This document shows positions 37,650-49,327 of a DNA stretch of 64,000 nucleotides, in pieces. Below the pieces are notes generated by a model. The model was given only the letters and a program-made list of their open reading frames with translations, was not told the DNA's origin and searched no databases. The stretch comes from Blasia pusilla (lineage: Eukaryota; Marchantiophyta; Marchantiopsida; Blasiales): contig CM114272.1 in the NCBI GenBank assembly GCA_050084515.1, positions 19,840,001 to 19,904,000 on the forward strand. The letters run 5' to 3'. Each line of letters starts with the position of its first letter. Positions within the stretch are counted from its first letter, which is position 1. Both the position numbers and the translations under genes were made by a program.

Positions 37650-38373
37650 TTGACAGCCTGACTCATGGAGGCTGCAAAAACCTGAAAACTTGAATTCGTT
37701 CTCACCACGCGTCAAAACCCTTTGCACCATCCTCAAGCGTTCCTGCCGCTACACTTTTTTGTTCTCTCCCGTGAATCTCCACCAACAAACTTTATGAAAA
37801 ATGAACAACATTTCCGTTCATGGCCTTTCGAATGGAAAATGAGAAAACATTCATCACACACACGTCTCCACGGGATCCTCGAGGAAGAAACTCGCTTGCC
37901 TACCTGTATACAATGAATCCCCCTGCCCCCTGACATCTTTCTCATGTAAAATTAAGAGTAAAAATGGTACACCCGGCCTAAAATTCCACTCCTAAATCTA
38001 TATCGGCATATCGAGCCTTGTCCACCCTTTGCTATGAGGGAATCCAAATGCTAACACACTGGTCCTATCTCACACACGAGCAAGAGAGGTGTTCCAACGA
38101 CCCAACATGAGAAAGATGGCTTGGGAAAGCCATCTTCTTCCTTTATATAGGTTTGGGAAGAGGCTCTTCCCCTAAAATTAGCAATCCTCATGGTAACTTG
38201 TGGGCACAGGTTACCAAGGGAAGATGACATGCTCGACAAGTCACCGAATTTCAAAGAACAAAACAAGATAGTTGTCAAAAAGGACTTTCCTAAAGTTACA
38301 CTCAAGATAGTCCCCTGGCTCGCTATGTCATTTCCGCGATACATCCCTACCTATCGGCTATTAGGATGTGACA
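37650..38373 (-). repeat. LTR-like repeat, minus orientation, with TATA box
   Basis: Reading downward from 38373 it starts TGTCACATCCTAATAGCCGATAGG-like sequence, has CTATATAAAG (38150-38141), then a 10-bp hairpin (AAGATGGCTT/AAGCCATCTT, near 38110-38136), then GAACACCTCTCTTGCTCGTG-like sequence. The same order occurs on the plus strand at 56061-56560. It is followed (minus direction) by the gag remnant at 36080-36400, so it looks like a 5' LTR. The lower boundary is approximate. Confidence 0.65.
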
Positions 38374-38513
38374 TCGGGCTTGAGCTATTCTCAAATCTTC
38401 CTTGATGTTTGGTCTTGTTCTACTATGTCACAACCATCATCAATTGAGACGCCCAACAAGGCTCACCTCTAGCTTCTAAGACTTAGGTCTCATTTGAGAG
38501 ACTCCAACGGAGT

Positions 38514-39230
38514 TGTGAGCCTACTCTCCTTAAACGTAAATCTTTAATGTTGCGGAAGCGTGCGTTCAGTAGGACATGCTCTCAATCCTGATCTGCACCC
38601 AAACACATACTCACGGTAGTAGGGTCTGGGTCAATCAACGTTCTAACTTTTCGAGTTCTCGACTCGGCCTCTCATCAAGCTCAACCTTCCTAGTTTCGCG
38701 GTTTACGACACAGGCAAGTTTTTCAAGACTTGGGACAGACTTTTTGGTTGGTTCAAGAACCTCAGACGGCGTTTGCATGCCTGGTGGTTCCAAGTGTCCA
38801 ATGGAAATCCAATGAGTCGCTAACCGCGACTCACGAAAATGAGTCACGGGTTGGAATCCAAGTGTGGCTTACGAAATCCACTCCCTTGGATCAGGTTTGG
38901 GTTTTGAGTTCCAATGCCAAACTCCCGTTCCATCCCGTGCCCTTGAGATGCCGTTTGGCGCTCAAAGTGGGATTTGGATCCCAATAATCCTTGGAGACAC
39001 TCCCCCTTACTATTACTTCTAGGGATCCCCGCCCTCCCCCTAACATTAGGGAAAGACAGCCGTGCCCCTCAATTTGGCCCTCAACCCGACTCCTCTTATA
39101 ATCAATTTTGGCCAATATCTCAAGCTCTGCTCGAGCGTTTTCTGAGATCTTTGGTGCGTTGTACTTGTCTCGGCATAAGCTTTTCAATGCCACCTTACTT
39201 GTCCCAAACACATCTCGAGACTAAATGAGA
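38514..39230 (+). repeat. Truncated copy of the solo LTR at 19109
   Basis: Starts TGTGAGCCTACTCTCC and runs parallel to 19109-19840, with TGTTGCGGAAGCGTGCGTTC, CATCAAGCTCAACCTTCCTA and GGCGTTTGGCGC-type phrases in the same order. It ends abruptly at about 39230 in AT-rich DNA, without a matching 3' end or target duplication. Confidence 0.85.
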
Positions 39231-41728
39231 TCTTGCTTTAATTAAATATATATGCCTTAAATTTTTTCATATATGTGTCTTCTTTGGAAGCATACTAGGA
39301 ACCCTTAAGTTCAAGTTTACATGCAAAATATCCAAGTATCTTGATATTGGAAATTCCCCTTCTGAATTTTTTTTGGTTTATTTTAATGACATTAATCTAT
39401 GTTAAGTAGGATGTTATGCAAAAAGTAGAGACGACTCTAATAGAATGGTTTGTGACTAATTGTTGACTTCCATCACTCAAGAATATTTTCCTTCATATTT
39501 TATTGGAGCAATAAGAGATGGATTTGTAGGACACCAAGAAGAAATGACCATGGTCATCTTATTGGTTACTTATATCTTACGCATCTAAGTAAATATTCAA
39601 TAATGTGTTATATTCTCTCTTTTTAAATTACATGTTCCTTCAAATAATACCTTTCACATACTAAAGTAAGGGGAAAATATCATTAGGTTACACAAGCTAA
39701 TTTACTCTATTTCTTGATTGGTGAAGGAGAACATCATTGGTTGAGATTAGTCATTTGTCATGTTTGAGGAGCAACTATATATGAATAATTAACAATTATA
39801 TGGAGTATTACATCCAATATTTAAGGAGGTTGTTATCCAATTGGGAATTCTAGGAGATGATATGGAAGTGTTCTTTGGTTTTGAAGAAGCTTCTAAGATC
39901 CATACACTTTCCTTCCTTTGTTTTCTCCTCACGATTATTTTTTGTTTAGAACATATTTGCTTAATTTGTTATGGTATAGAATTCATTTTTGTTCTAGTAA
40001 TAGAAGATACCTATTGAGCATATATATAAAATTTCCAATATACATTGGCTATCAAATACACAAATCTAAGATCCATCTAACCATGAATCTTAACACATCT
40101 ACTCATAAACGATGGGACACAACCCAATGTCACCATTATGTCTTTATGTTATAAATTAGTTGCTACATTTGATCTTTCCCTCTCTGATTAGTGACTCCAA
40201 CACTCAACAAGTTATCATAATTTGCTTGAGATTGCAAGCAGTTGGTCAAAGGAGACGCCAAATGGGGATCGACCTTCTTGGTGGTGTCTCTTAGTTAGGG
40301 TGGTCAAGGTTAGGTTATGATGTGATGGAAAAATACACAAAAATCTATAACAATGTATGATATCTATATATAATCATACCCCACTCTCAACTCAATGGAA
40401 TCCATGCAACACACAAGTTCTCAACTCTAATGTGTATATGGATGAAGTGTTCAAGGTTGCACATGAACAAAGTTCATATTTTCCAATTTATGTTCGTTCC
40501 TAGGACGAACATGTCCATGCACGCTTGGGTTCACGCGGCCCGCACTTAGGCCCATCCCGCCAACAACATATTCTACAGATCCCATTAATGGCATCCGACA
40601 CTTACATCTTATTTTACATTAGACTTAATTTCATATTCCTCCGGGATTTTTTTAACTATTAATAGATTTCAGAAAGATTTTTTTTGAAATTTTATTTCTC
40701 TTACAATATTATTTTTCATGTTCTGTTAAACTGAAAATTATTTAAAATATTATAGAGTAGGGCATGTAAATTCAATCCAAGTTATAATTAGAGCTACGAG
40801 CATTCAACCTAAGAGATGTTTAAAAATTATCCGAGGATAAAATTAATTCGTTTCCACACGTCCAAGTATGCATTATTTATTGGCACAACTCTAATTTTTT
40901 GTTTGGACGATTGGACTGCTTGAGAATCTCATTTCGTACCATTCCGATTTGTTCCTAAAGTGGTTTTTGACCCTACGACGCTTGAAACATGGAGAATTTG
41001 CTTCGGTGTGAAGTGAAGTGCTTGGGCGGATATCCACGTGTAGCGTCCGTGCATAACTACGAGTACACAACGCTTTCTAACTAATCATGAAAGTTACAGA
41101 GATGACGTCTTACCCGGCGCGCAAAAGACGTGACCACGTACGCCAAGCCGTAGCTAAAGGTGTGGGAAACTGGCGTCCGCTCTCTTCCTTGCGACTTCGT
41201 CGCTGCTTCACCGTCCTTCTCGGGGGAATGAGTTTCCTTGGCTCGGTCGAGTGGAGGGGATCTGTTAGACCTATTTCGAACACATCCGGACTCCGGAGGG
41301 AGGACCATGATGCTTTCGGATCCATGTCCGGGGAGAATCGGGGTTACGTGTTGAGCTCGCCGGTAGAATTTATGATTCATGTCGGCAGTTACCGGCCAAA
41401 AACCGAGGGTTGAGGGAGGTTGTCCTTTGTATTCGTATCTGTTTAGCCGACTGGAATGAAGAAAACTTTGAAAATTGCCGCCCGGGTTTGTAGAGACCGG
41501 AAATGTACCGGTTGTCACGAAAAAACTCCCCGGACCCTGTTTCAGATTCGACCTTTTAACGCGCTACAAAACGTGTCCTTCTACTTTGTGCCGGAGACCT
41601 TGGTACTTCACGCTCGTATTAGAGGTTATTTGTTTTGTGATATCTATATAGTTAAAAGAGGGTGGGGTTTGAAGACCCCTTCCTCCCGGTATTGACACGG
41701 TATCATTTTTCGCTTGTCTGGTGTAATG
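39231..41728. other. AT-rich DNA followed by a GC-richer block, no gene recognised
   Basis: From 39231 to about 40470 the DNA is AT-rich and featureless. Near 40490 a GTTCGTTCCTAGGACGAAC palindrome and GAACATGTCCATGC recall the repeat family at 9.5 and 10.8 kb. From 41087 to 41690 the DNA is GC-richer with open frames on both strands (41087-41413 plus; 41518-41081 minus), none with a known motif. Confidence 0.4.
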
Positions 41729-41770
41729 TAAAAAAGAGTGATCTTCAGGTCAACATATCACTCTTTTTTA
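41729..41770. repeat. Perfect 14-bp hairpin
   Basis: TAAAAAAGAGTGAT at 41729-41742 is the exact reverse complement of 41757-41770, with a 14-base loop. It could be a MITE end or a transcript stem-loop; nothing shows which. Confidence 0.85.
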
Positions 41771-42435
41771 ATCAATAAAATCATTAAAAATTCAATTAAA
41801 ATCCCACTTAAAAACTTTGAAAGTTAACTATGAAAAATAATTGAAACATGTGCACTGCATTAGTAATAGTGATATAAACTTATTGTAAATTTTCCTTACA
41901 ATTATATGTTCTCCTCCTCTTGAGTGGCTCTCCTTGTTATTTCCGTGGTTAACCATTTCTTTTATTCATCTCCTCTTTTAAATGGTCTTCGCCTAATTCG
42001 CACAAGTATAATTCGTGGCGTAAAAGGAACCTTCCTTCTCATTAAATGGAACTCACCTATTAAATAAGACAGGTGTCAAAACGACTCACCCAAAGTCCAT
42101 GTGTTAAGTAAAAATGTTTGTTTCTAAGACCGGCTTTCCTTCATTCCGCACAGGAACCGGTCTCCTCTCGGAAGGCTGTGACCATCGTTTGACACAGTTC
42201 AGGTACGCACACTCGTAGACGGCCCGTCACAGTCTTCCCGCCCCCTCCTATGGCCCGGCATCCCCGTTCCCGTCCGTCTGTCACGGTCCTGCCTCCCGTT
42301 GAATGCGAGACGCGCCGGGCTCCCGGATTGCGGCACGTCTTACCTCACGGTTGCGTGAAATACATATTTTTAAAGTGTGATTTCTTTTTCTTTTTCTTTT
42401 CTTTTTCTTTGATTTAATCGTGTTTCGAAATATGT
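41771..42435. other. No gene recognised; GC-rich patch at 42140-42350
   Basis: The GC-rich patch has CCCGCCCCCTCC and CGCGCCGGGCTCCCGG stretches. I compared it mentally with rRNA and tRNA sequence and saw no match. The rest is AT-rich. Confidence 0.35.
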
Positions 42436-42478
42436 TAAGTCCAAAATTTCGAATTCTTTATTCGAAATTTTGGACTTA
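42436..42478. repeat. Perfect 18-bp hairpin
   Basis: TAAGTCCAAAATTTCGAA (42436-42453) pairs exactly with 42461-42478; the loop is TTCTTTA. No neighbouring gene explains it. Confidence 0.9.
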
Positions 42479-43936
42479 CCATATTCTTTATTCTGAGCGA
42501 GTCATTTCAAGGCCATGGCAATCCGTTGGTCTCACTTGGTCAACATTTTTCGCAAACGGTGAGTTCGACCTCTATTCTTCTTTGTTTTATCCCCAAGCAC
42601 TCTCGACCTTTAACATTGCAAGCGAAAGTTTTGAGAAGAATCTCAAAAATTCAACCAATTGTACGTTCCTAAACTAGTCAAGAAGTTGTCAGATGCTTAC
42701 CAAGTCAAGTCTCTCCAAATGCATACCCTTTCCTTAGAAATCCTCTACCCCAAGCCTTGATTAATCTCCTCAAGTCGATCGCATGTATCGGCTCACCTCG
42801 ATTATTCCCTCAAAGTGTGTCCTAACTGGTGCCTTAACTCAAACTTGAAACATAACCAAACATGCATCACGATTAGTTCCTTGTTTATGGACTTCAGTGA
42901 GTAGGGAGGGAAAGTGTCCCCTATAAGTACTTCTAGGATTCATCCAGGGAACTCCACATTCTCTATTATCCACCACATGCCCTTCATTTTGGCCCACAAT
43001 CCAAATACAATTTGGGATTAACGAATTGACATTTGACTAGTTATTCACCAACATTGCAACTCCAAACTTCCCAAATGCATCTTGGACCTACATTTTGTGT
43101 GTCTCACAGCTAGCACCCATCTTAATTCCCTTCATTTGGCATTTCATGGTTGTCTTGCCGCCCATCTCATTTTGTGGCTAGTCTCATGGCATCTTGCTCG
43201 TCTTGACTACTCACGTGTTCTTTGCTTCTAGCCCTTGACTTGGAGCTTTGCAACTTCGTTCAAGGGTCTCATATTTCTTGCCTTGCCTTTATCCCTCGAG
43301 TGGGTTTATCCCTTTCTTGCCTAAGGTTAGTCTCAAGGCAAGTGCTTGTCTTGCCTAGCTTTAGTACGTCTAGCAACGAGTTCAGCCGCTGTTTCTAATC
43401 TCTCGACAAGTTAGTCTAGGTTCTATTTTTGATGGGTTCCTCCTTAGACTCAAGATCGTGACTCCCTTTGTGAGTTCCCACTAGCACGAGCGTCATAGCT
43501 TTATCTATCATCTCTCCCACTTAGTTGAGTCGATGTCCTCGTTAATGCAATGACACCATAAGTAATCATTCGGTTAAATTCACCAATTCCTTTGGTTTTG
43601 GTATAGTTATTCTTTGGATATCCAAGCCTATGCCTACCTTATCTCTACTTAGATCCCATTCGCAATAGCAAAATATATCAAGCTCAACCACCTAATCTCA
43701 TGATGTCATTAACATACAAGTCTTGCCCTATTCACAAGTACATATATCTCAATGAAATCATTCAAAACTTATTCCTCATTCCACAAAACTTTGAATATTT
43801 TCTTGAATTATTGGAACTTCCAAGATTCCGCTTGCCATAAATATCCTATTCCAAAGAAAATTCGGCCAATAGCAATTCTACAAACAATACCAAATGCACC
43901 AAACTCTAGTCTTATCATCTATCTTTCCTACAATTT
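42479..43936. other. No gene recognised
   Basis: AT-rich sequence with short phrases such as CTTGCC recurring around 43260-43400. Probably degraded retroelement upstream of the chromovirus remnant. No open frame of interest. Confidence 0.35.
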
Positions 43937-44870
43937 CTTACTTCTAAATTCCTCTAGAACCTCCTGAACATGAGTAAGATTACTTTCTAGTACCCACCCT
44001 TTTTTGCACAAATCATAATCTTCCCATGCAACTAAATACCCGTTTAATGATTTTCTTCCTCGCTTAACTCTACACTCATCCAATATAGTCTCGACTTCCA
44101 TCTCCTCTTGGTATTGATTATGATCAGGTTGGGTTGCATCACTCTTTTCCAAGCTGTAGGGATCTTGATCATGGAAAATATCATGAACTCGCCTTATTTC
44201 CAATGGCAACCTCAATCGGTATGACATCTCCTTAAATTTTTGGAGTATCTCAAATGCTCTCGCATATCTTGGTGCCTTCTTCCTAGAATTACTTGAAGGT
44301 AATTGGTAGGACTTTAATTCTGACAACATGGAAGCCTCTCTGTATTCTACAACCACTTTGCCAAGAAGTTTCTCCACTATTTGTATGGAAGTCCTCAATT
44401 AATATGCCTTTGGTTCTTCAAACCAAGTTGGGGTCCAAGGATTGAACCCCACTACCAACAGAAATGGATTTCATCCTATGTCCAAATGCATGTGATTATT
44501 ATACTTTAACTCCGCCATTTGCAATTTTTTTGCCCAATCCGTTTGATCCACCGAAACATAGTTTTGCAAATACTCCTCAAGCACCAAGTTTATATACTCT
44601 GCTTGACCTCACATGTTCGAGTGGTAATAAAAAGAGAAGATGCCCTCCTAGTGCCTTAAATAGACACGTCCAAACCTCAGAGGAAAACTTGGTGTCATGA
44701 TCGGATTCTAACTCACTTGGCAAGCCTCAATATCTAAAAATGGTCAGAGAAAAGATGAGCTAATTTTGAGGCTGTAAGTGTATTTTAGGACATAAAGATA
44801 ACTCCCATCTTAGAAAATTGATCCAAAATTACCATGATTGAATTAGTTCAATCATGGTAGTGGCCAGTTG
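43937..44870 (-). pseudogene. Chromovirus integrase core and chromodomain (156-codon terminal frame)
   Basis: From 44870 downward the broken frames read MVILDQFSKMG, ASKLAHLFSDHF, ESDHDTKFSS, LVLEEYLQNYVSVDQTDWA and ELKYNNHMHLDIG, matching the integrase series (VDRFSKMAHF, SDRDTKFTS, VNQVLEEYLR). The intact frame 44398-43928 continues with APRYARAFEILQKFKEMSYR and RRVHDIFH, then a chromodomain: VETILDECRVKRGRKSLNGY and LVAWEDYDLCKKGWVLESNL. The usual third aromatic-cage region (W-x-x-E-x-x-L) is kept as WVLESNL. Chromodomains of this class bind methylated histones and guide integration; this copy is dead. Confidence 0.85.
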
Positions 44871-45461
44871 GCCAATTGTTCTCTTACTTTGCCAACTCAT
44901 AAGAAACGACTCGCTTAGTTCAACACTTCCCCAATCTGGCTCTGTGGTGTTATATTCCTTGTAAGATTCATGATACCACGTGAGTGCATATGCCTCCAAA
45001 TTCAAGGAGGCCTCAACTCCCCACCCCGCTCTTGGGACTTGATTAGTCTAAAAAACGTGCTCTATCTTAATTATCCATTGATTGAGGCACATGATATCCA
45101 TCTCACCCCTATACGTGGGTGACTCCTTCCTCATATCTCCCAATTGACACCTTGGGGATGAGACTAAAGTTGAGCTACAAGACTTCATGGTCTCCCGAAC
45201 CACATAGTCCATTTGGGCTTGTGATTGGTCCTTCCTCACGTCAAAGATCGCATGTTGGACCTCTTTGAAACTCGCGGGTGGTTGGACCTCCACGATCTTC
45301 TGTTGTGTGTCCCTACTAACCTTCCTCTTCATTGGAAATGAATCTTTGGGTTCAAGAATTTGGTTGTCAAAGGATCCCAATGTCAAGTTCCTCCGATGAG
45401 TTGCCAAAAGTATTGGGCATGGAGCTTTTGCTGATTTGCGTTTTGTCCTCCAAACCCTCAT
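44871..45461 (-). pseudogene. Chromovirus gag fragment
   Basis: The 137-codon frame 45461-45048 ends DIMCLNQWIIKIEHVF and then, past one stop, continues VEASLNLEAYALTWYHESYK, WGSVELSESFLMSWQSKRTI and QLATTMIELIQSW. The phrases fit gag (L-x-x-W-x-x-K-I-E-x-V-F, then A-x-L-x-L-E-x-x-A-L-x-W-Y). The stop replaces one residue after VF. Confidence 0.7.
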
Positions 45462-45853
45462 TCAAATCAGATAACTTGTTTAATCTGTGGAGATTATTGA
45501 AGAAAAGTGGGAGATCATGCCCAATAAGCTCATTTCTACCATCTCTCAACTTGGTTCACTCTTATTAAAGGAAATAAATCCTTCAAAAAGAAGAAAGGGC
45601 TTTCAAATTGAAGGGTTTTACGTAAATCCATCCTAGTGCATTATAAAACTGGGCAATGTAGTAGTAACAATTATGAATGTCTTGTTTAATGATGTAAAGA
45701 ATTAAAATACGCACTACAAAGTAAAAATTAGGTTCAAAGTATTGCTCCTTCAAAATAATGACCTAACCAACAGAAGACCCTAACACATAGGACCTGGTCC
45801 AACTATTGCTATCATGCAAAAGGCCATATGATATCGAGGGATGTATAAGGTGC

Positions 45854-46313
45854 ATGGATTGGCTTCACCATGATTGTATTGGAAACCAATCCATATTTTC
45901 CTTCGAAAATGACTAGATGGAAGGTAGAAGGTGACTAGAATGGCTTCTACATGGTTAATTTGGAAACCATTCTCCTCTATCAAGATGGAGGATTTTGGAA
46001 TGGCTTGTCTATGGCGGTAACAGAAACCATTCCAATGACGCCTTTGCAAATAACTAGATGTGAGGTACAAGATGACCTGAATGGCGTCTCCTTGAATGAA
46101 GTGCAAAACATTCCTCCCTCCCTTAAGGACACTATGGATTATTTGACCTCTAAGCCCCTATGCATGTCTTGCTATAGACAAAGAGCTCTAACAACCACAA
46201 GCCAACATGGTAGATTTTGTTGAGGCTCCTTAGGAGAAGTAAAGGGTGTGCCACTGAGTAGACAAAGCCGCTAGGAATGACTTCCCATGATTGTCACGCA
46301 AACCATTTTATCC
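45854..46313. repeat. Array of GAATGG...CCATTC hairpins, period about 141 bp in pairs
   Basis: Perfect inverted pairs occur at 45854-45862/45886-45894 (ATGGATTGG with CCAATCCAT), 45937-45943/45967-45973 (AGAATGG with CCATTCT) and 45995-46003/46027-46035 (TTGGAATGG with CCATTCCAA). Weaker ones follow at 46079-46113 and about 46274-46309. All share the inner CTT...AAA next to the stem. The spacer phrase ACTAGATGgaAGGTA recurs at 45911 and 46052, 141 bases apart. The open frames on both strands here repeat the same peptide and are artefacts. Confidence 0.8.
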
Positions 46314-46854
46314 TCATCCAATGCAAGTTGAGGTTGCACCAAGATACAGACAATGTTCAACTACACGCAATTAACAGATTGTAGAAAGAACCCAACCCAA
46401 TTTTCTCCCTTCCTCCTAGAGCAAAGCTCTTCCAATATGATCTTATAGTTCATACGGAGTAAAACAAGGCGGAAGCCTTGCACTCCTCAATCCACATGAA
46501 GCATAATCCCTTGAACACGTAACAACCTTGAACCACATACGAAACACTAGGGAGGAACGAATGCTAGGGCAGAACCTACTCTTCCTACTTCGGAGTGCCA
46601 TGAAGCACGCAATAGACACGAAACAATAGGGAAGGTGGACACGAGCCTAGTCTTCTATCCACAAAGGCGTGCAACACCTTCAACGCCGTGTCTTCCACAC
46701 ATACGAATGGAGTGGAGCTAGCGGCCTTTGTGTCAGCCCATATAAACCTGCCCACAGAGGCACATAAAACGGAAATTGGATTGGAGCAGCAAAGCTAACG
46801 AGAATGCGAGGAGAATGTGTCCCACATTGGAAGCTCCAGATTGAAATGTGGTGG
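46314..46854. other. No gene recognised
   Basis: Short unremarkable open frames only. No transposon end or RNA gene was recognised. Confidence 0.35.
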
Positions 46855-46935
46855 ACCAGACATGTAATTCTCACTCAACCAACCAGACCTATAATTCTCA
46901 CTAAGCCAACGAGACATGCAATTCTCACTGAGCTA
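46855..46935. repeat. 27-bp tandem repeat, three copies
   Basis: Units of the type CCAGACATGTAATTCTCACT plus cAACCAA follow each other three times with small changes (CCAGACCTATAATTCTCACT, CGAGACATGCAATTCTCACT). Confidence 0.85.
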
Positions 46936-47896
46936 GATTCATGAGCGATAAAATCGTGAGTGAATAATGACTCGTAGTTCTACCTTTAAAGGTTTTTTGA
47001 TTTCAAACGTCGTCCGTCTTATGTCCATGCATGTCCCAATTTCATGTCTATGTGCCATGGAGGCATCCCTACATGTCCATGCATCATCATGGTGTGGAAA
47101 TCTCCGTCAGGGATGTTCCAAGCACTCTGAGTCTGTTCACTCAATGGAAAAAGTACGAGTGGCGCCGAAAGTTTATAGACGGAGAATTGTTTCCATCCGT
47201 AGTTCCCCGAAATTTCTCCTTCTCACCCGTCCAAAGGCTACCCTAACGCCTTTCCTTCTTGATTCAATCTCCAAATTTACTTCTTTTTTTCTACATATAC
47301 CAAGAAAAGGGAATCATATCATATATAGTTTTATGAAAAATTCTTTGATGAAATTTTCTTTTCTAAAAATATCAATTAAGATTTAAGTTTAGAGTTAAAA
47401 TAAATTTACAAAAGATTCCAAAATTTATAAATAATCCAATTCTTAGATTTCATAGACATACTTTAATGTAGGAGTATTTTGTTTTTTAGTTCCTAGCATG
47501 GTCTTATAATCTGCTGTCGATGTTGCTTTATGCATTAAATAAAGACTAATGGTAATTTGGTGCTCTTGAAGTACACTTGGTTGGAAGAAAGTTTTTCTAA
47601 GGAAAGATGTTTGAAAATCAAAAGGGCCCTCTCCCATAATAATATAGATAGATGATTAGAGTCTACTTTCTTAATCTGTACTAGTAAGGCGTACGTGCGA
47701 TGCATGGGTACGTGTTCACTTGCTTCACGTTCGGCAATTTCGCATCAAGGATTTTCCAAGCCCTAAATTGGACACCTCTTCATCCAAAAACTGTGGATAG
47801 CCAAGTACATCTTTGAACATCTACTTCACAGCAAACCAAGCAAAGAAAGAAGCCTCCCAGAATATTTTGATATACAGTCACACCCTATAGATACAA

Positions 47897-47901
<5 letters not shown>
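46936..47901. other. No gene recognised; CATG-rich patch near 47020-47100
   Basis: The plus-strand open frame 46967-47386 (139 codons) runs through a CATG/ATGTCCATG-rich patch similar in style to 3310-3470. It has no known motif. From 47280 the DNA is AT-rich. Confidence 0.35.

Positions 47902-47944
<43 letters not shown>
47902..47944. repeat. (CT)21 microsatellite
   Basis: 43 bases of uninterrupted CT in AT-rich context. Confidence 0.95.
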
Positions 47945-47949
<5 letters not shown>

Positions 47950-49158
47950 TGTTGTACGGCCTTATGCACAAAATGTTGGCTGAGCAAGTGGGCAGCTAAG
48001 GGACATCAATTGAGAATTCACTAGTTCAGCAAGAATTGCTCCCAAAATACAATTTCCCTACAACTAATGCCTCACAGTTGTCACCGCTCCTTCATGCGGC
48101 AAAAGCACTCTCTCAGCCAAGATTAGTCTAGAGAGTTATGGCAAAGCTTAAATGGATGAGGAGACTCACAAGGCAGGGTCGGAGGGCAGGAACAATTTCC
48201 AAGGCAATGATCGCTAAGCAGAAAGTATCGAAACAAAATTCATAGAAGAAGAGGGGCGAAGAGGGAGAAAGAAAGACAATTGAATAAAGATATACCACAG
48301 ATGGACTGCCAGCGAAGACTTCTCAGGGGTGGATGCCTATAGAACCACAAGATGATAGATGCAAGGGAGAGACTGAAGTTGGTGAGAAATTGTAAGAGAC
48401 GAGAGAGAGGAGAAGACCAAGAAAGGGAAGAATAGGCTGTGTTTGTGAAGGGCAATAATGAATTAAGACACAACAGAGGAAGGAATATGACGAATTGAAA
48501 GAACCTCCCACGGCTCGCAAATGAGGTATGGTTAAGGAATTTACAAGTCAATGGCTACAAGTGAATTTATTAGGTGACGTGTGGGATTTCACGGGCAGCT
48601 TTGACAAGGAAAATGGTGAAGGCTTCCTCATCGATCACTTCCCGCATGCCACTAAGGCTGTCTGGCACTTCAATGGCATTTTTTCCTCTCTCTCTCCACC
48701 GTAATCTAACGCCCCATCATTGACATCTATAAGATGTCCCACTCTAAACATCACGCAACTTGGACTCGCATAAATAGAATATTTCTCAATTTGAGTGCAC
48801 ACGCCTTCTTGCTTGAGTTCGATGTCGGCTGAATGGCAATGGCAAGAGCATGAGCTCCGCACTGCAGATTTGAAGTTGCAGATTCAAAATTAGACGGGGA
48901 ACGCAAATTAGGATTTCCAGATTAGGAACAAAATTGACGCGGCTGCATCCTCGGATCTTCCTCCCCGCTAATTGTAGCCGTTCTGCCTCTCTTCAACCCT
49001 CACTTCCTTTTCCAAAGTAGGAAAGAGAGGAGTGTAAGAAAGATTTATTTAATTTAACGAGCCTCGAATCTAACAAGTGTCACTAGGTTACAAGGTACTC
49101 ACAATGCAAACACGTGTCCTTGCACTCCCTCAACAATTTTCTTAACATATGTTCCAAA
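47945..49158. other. No gene recognised
   Basis: The minus-strand open frame 48551-48240 (103 codons) is Leu/Ser/Phe-rich, but this follows from purine-rich plus-strand sequence and shows no known family. No RNA gene was seen. Confidence 0.35.
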
Positions 49159-49327
49159 TTGATGCCAACCAATGCACGATTAAGTATAGTTCGAGATCAG
49201 ATCAGATTCTAAAGCCCGGTCCCAAACTGATGCATGAGCAAGTATAGTCCGAGATCAGAAAAGATTGCCAAAGCCCAATCCCAACCAGTGCACGATTCAA
49301 GCGTAGTCCAAAATCAGATTGCTAAAG
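49159..49327. repeat. Diverged tandem repeat, about 58-60 bp, three copies
   Basis: The phrase GATGC(C/A)..AGTATAGTCCGAGATCAGA then ATTgcTAAAGCCC repeats near 49182, 49240 and 49300, with changes such as AAGCGTAGTCCAAAATCAGA in the third copy. Confidence 0.8.

Larger units (their letters stand above)
43937..45461 (-). mobile_element. Chromovirus (Ty3/gypsy) remnant: gag joined to integrase plus chromodomain
   Basis: On the minus strand a gag segment (45461 to about 44850) is followed directly by the integrase core (from about 44860), so protease, RT and RNase H have been deleted. The gag/integrase junction coincides with a perfect 12-bp inverted repeat (44831-44842 and 44847-44858). Confidence 0.75.

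Noticed and set aside
41081-41518. 145-codon minus-strand open frame as a gene
   Set aside because: The plus strand is equally open (41087-41413), and neither translation resembles a known family.
42140-42350. Ribosomal RNA fragment
   Set aside because: GC-rich, but no conserved rRNA phrase is recognisable.
48240-48551. 103-codon hydrophobic minus-strand open frame as a membrane protein
   Set aside because: Leu/Ser/Phe richness follows from the purine-rich plus strand; an overlapping frame is equally hydrophobic.
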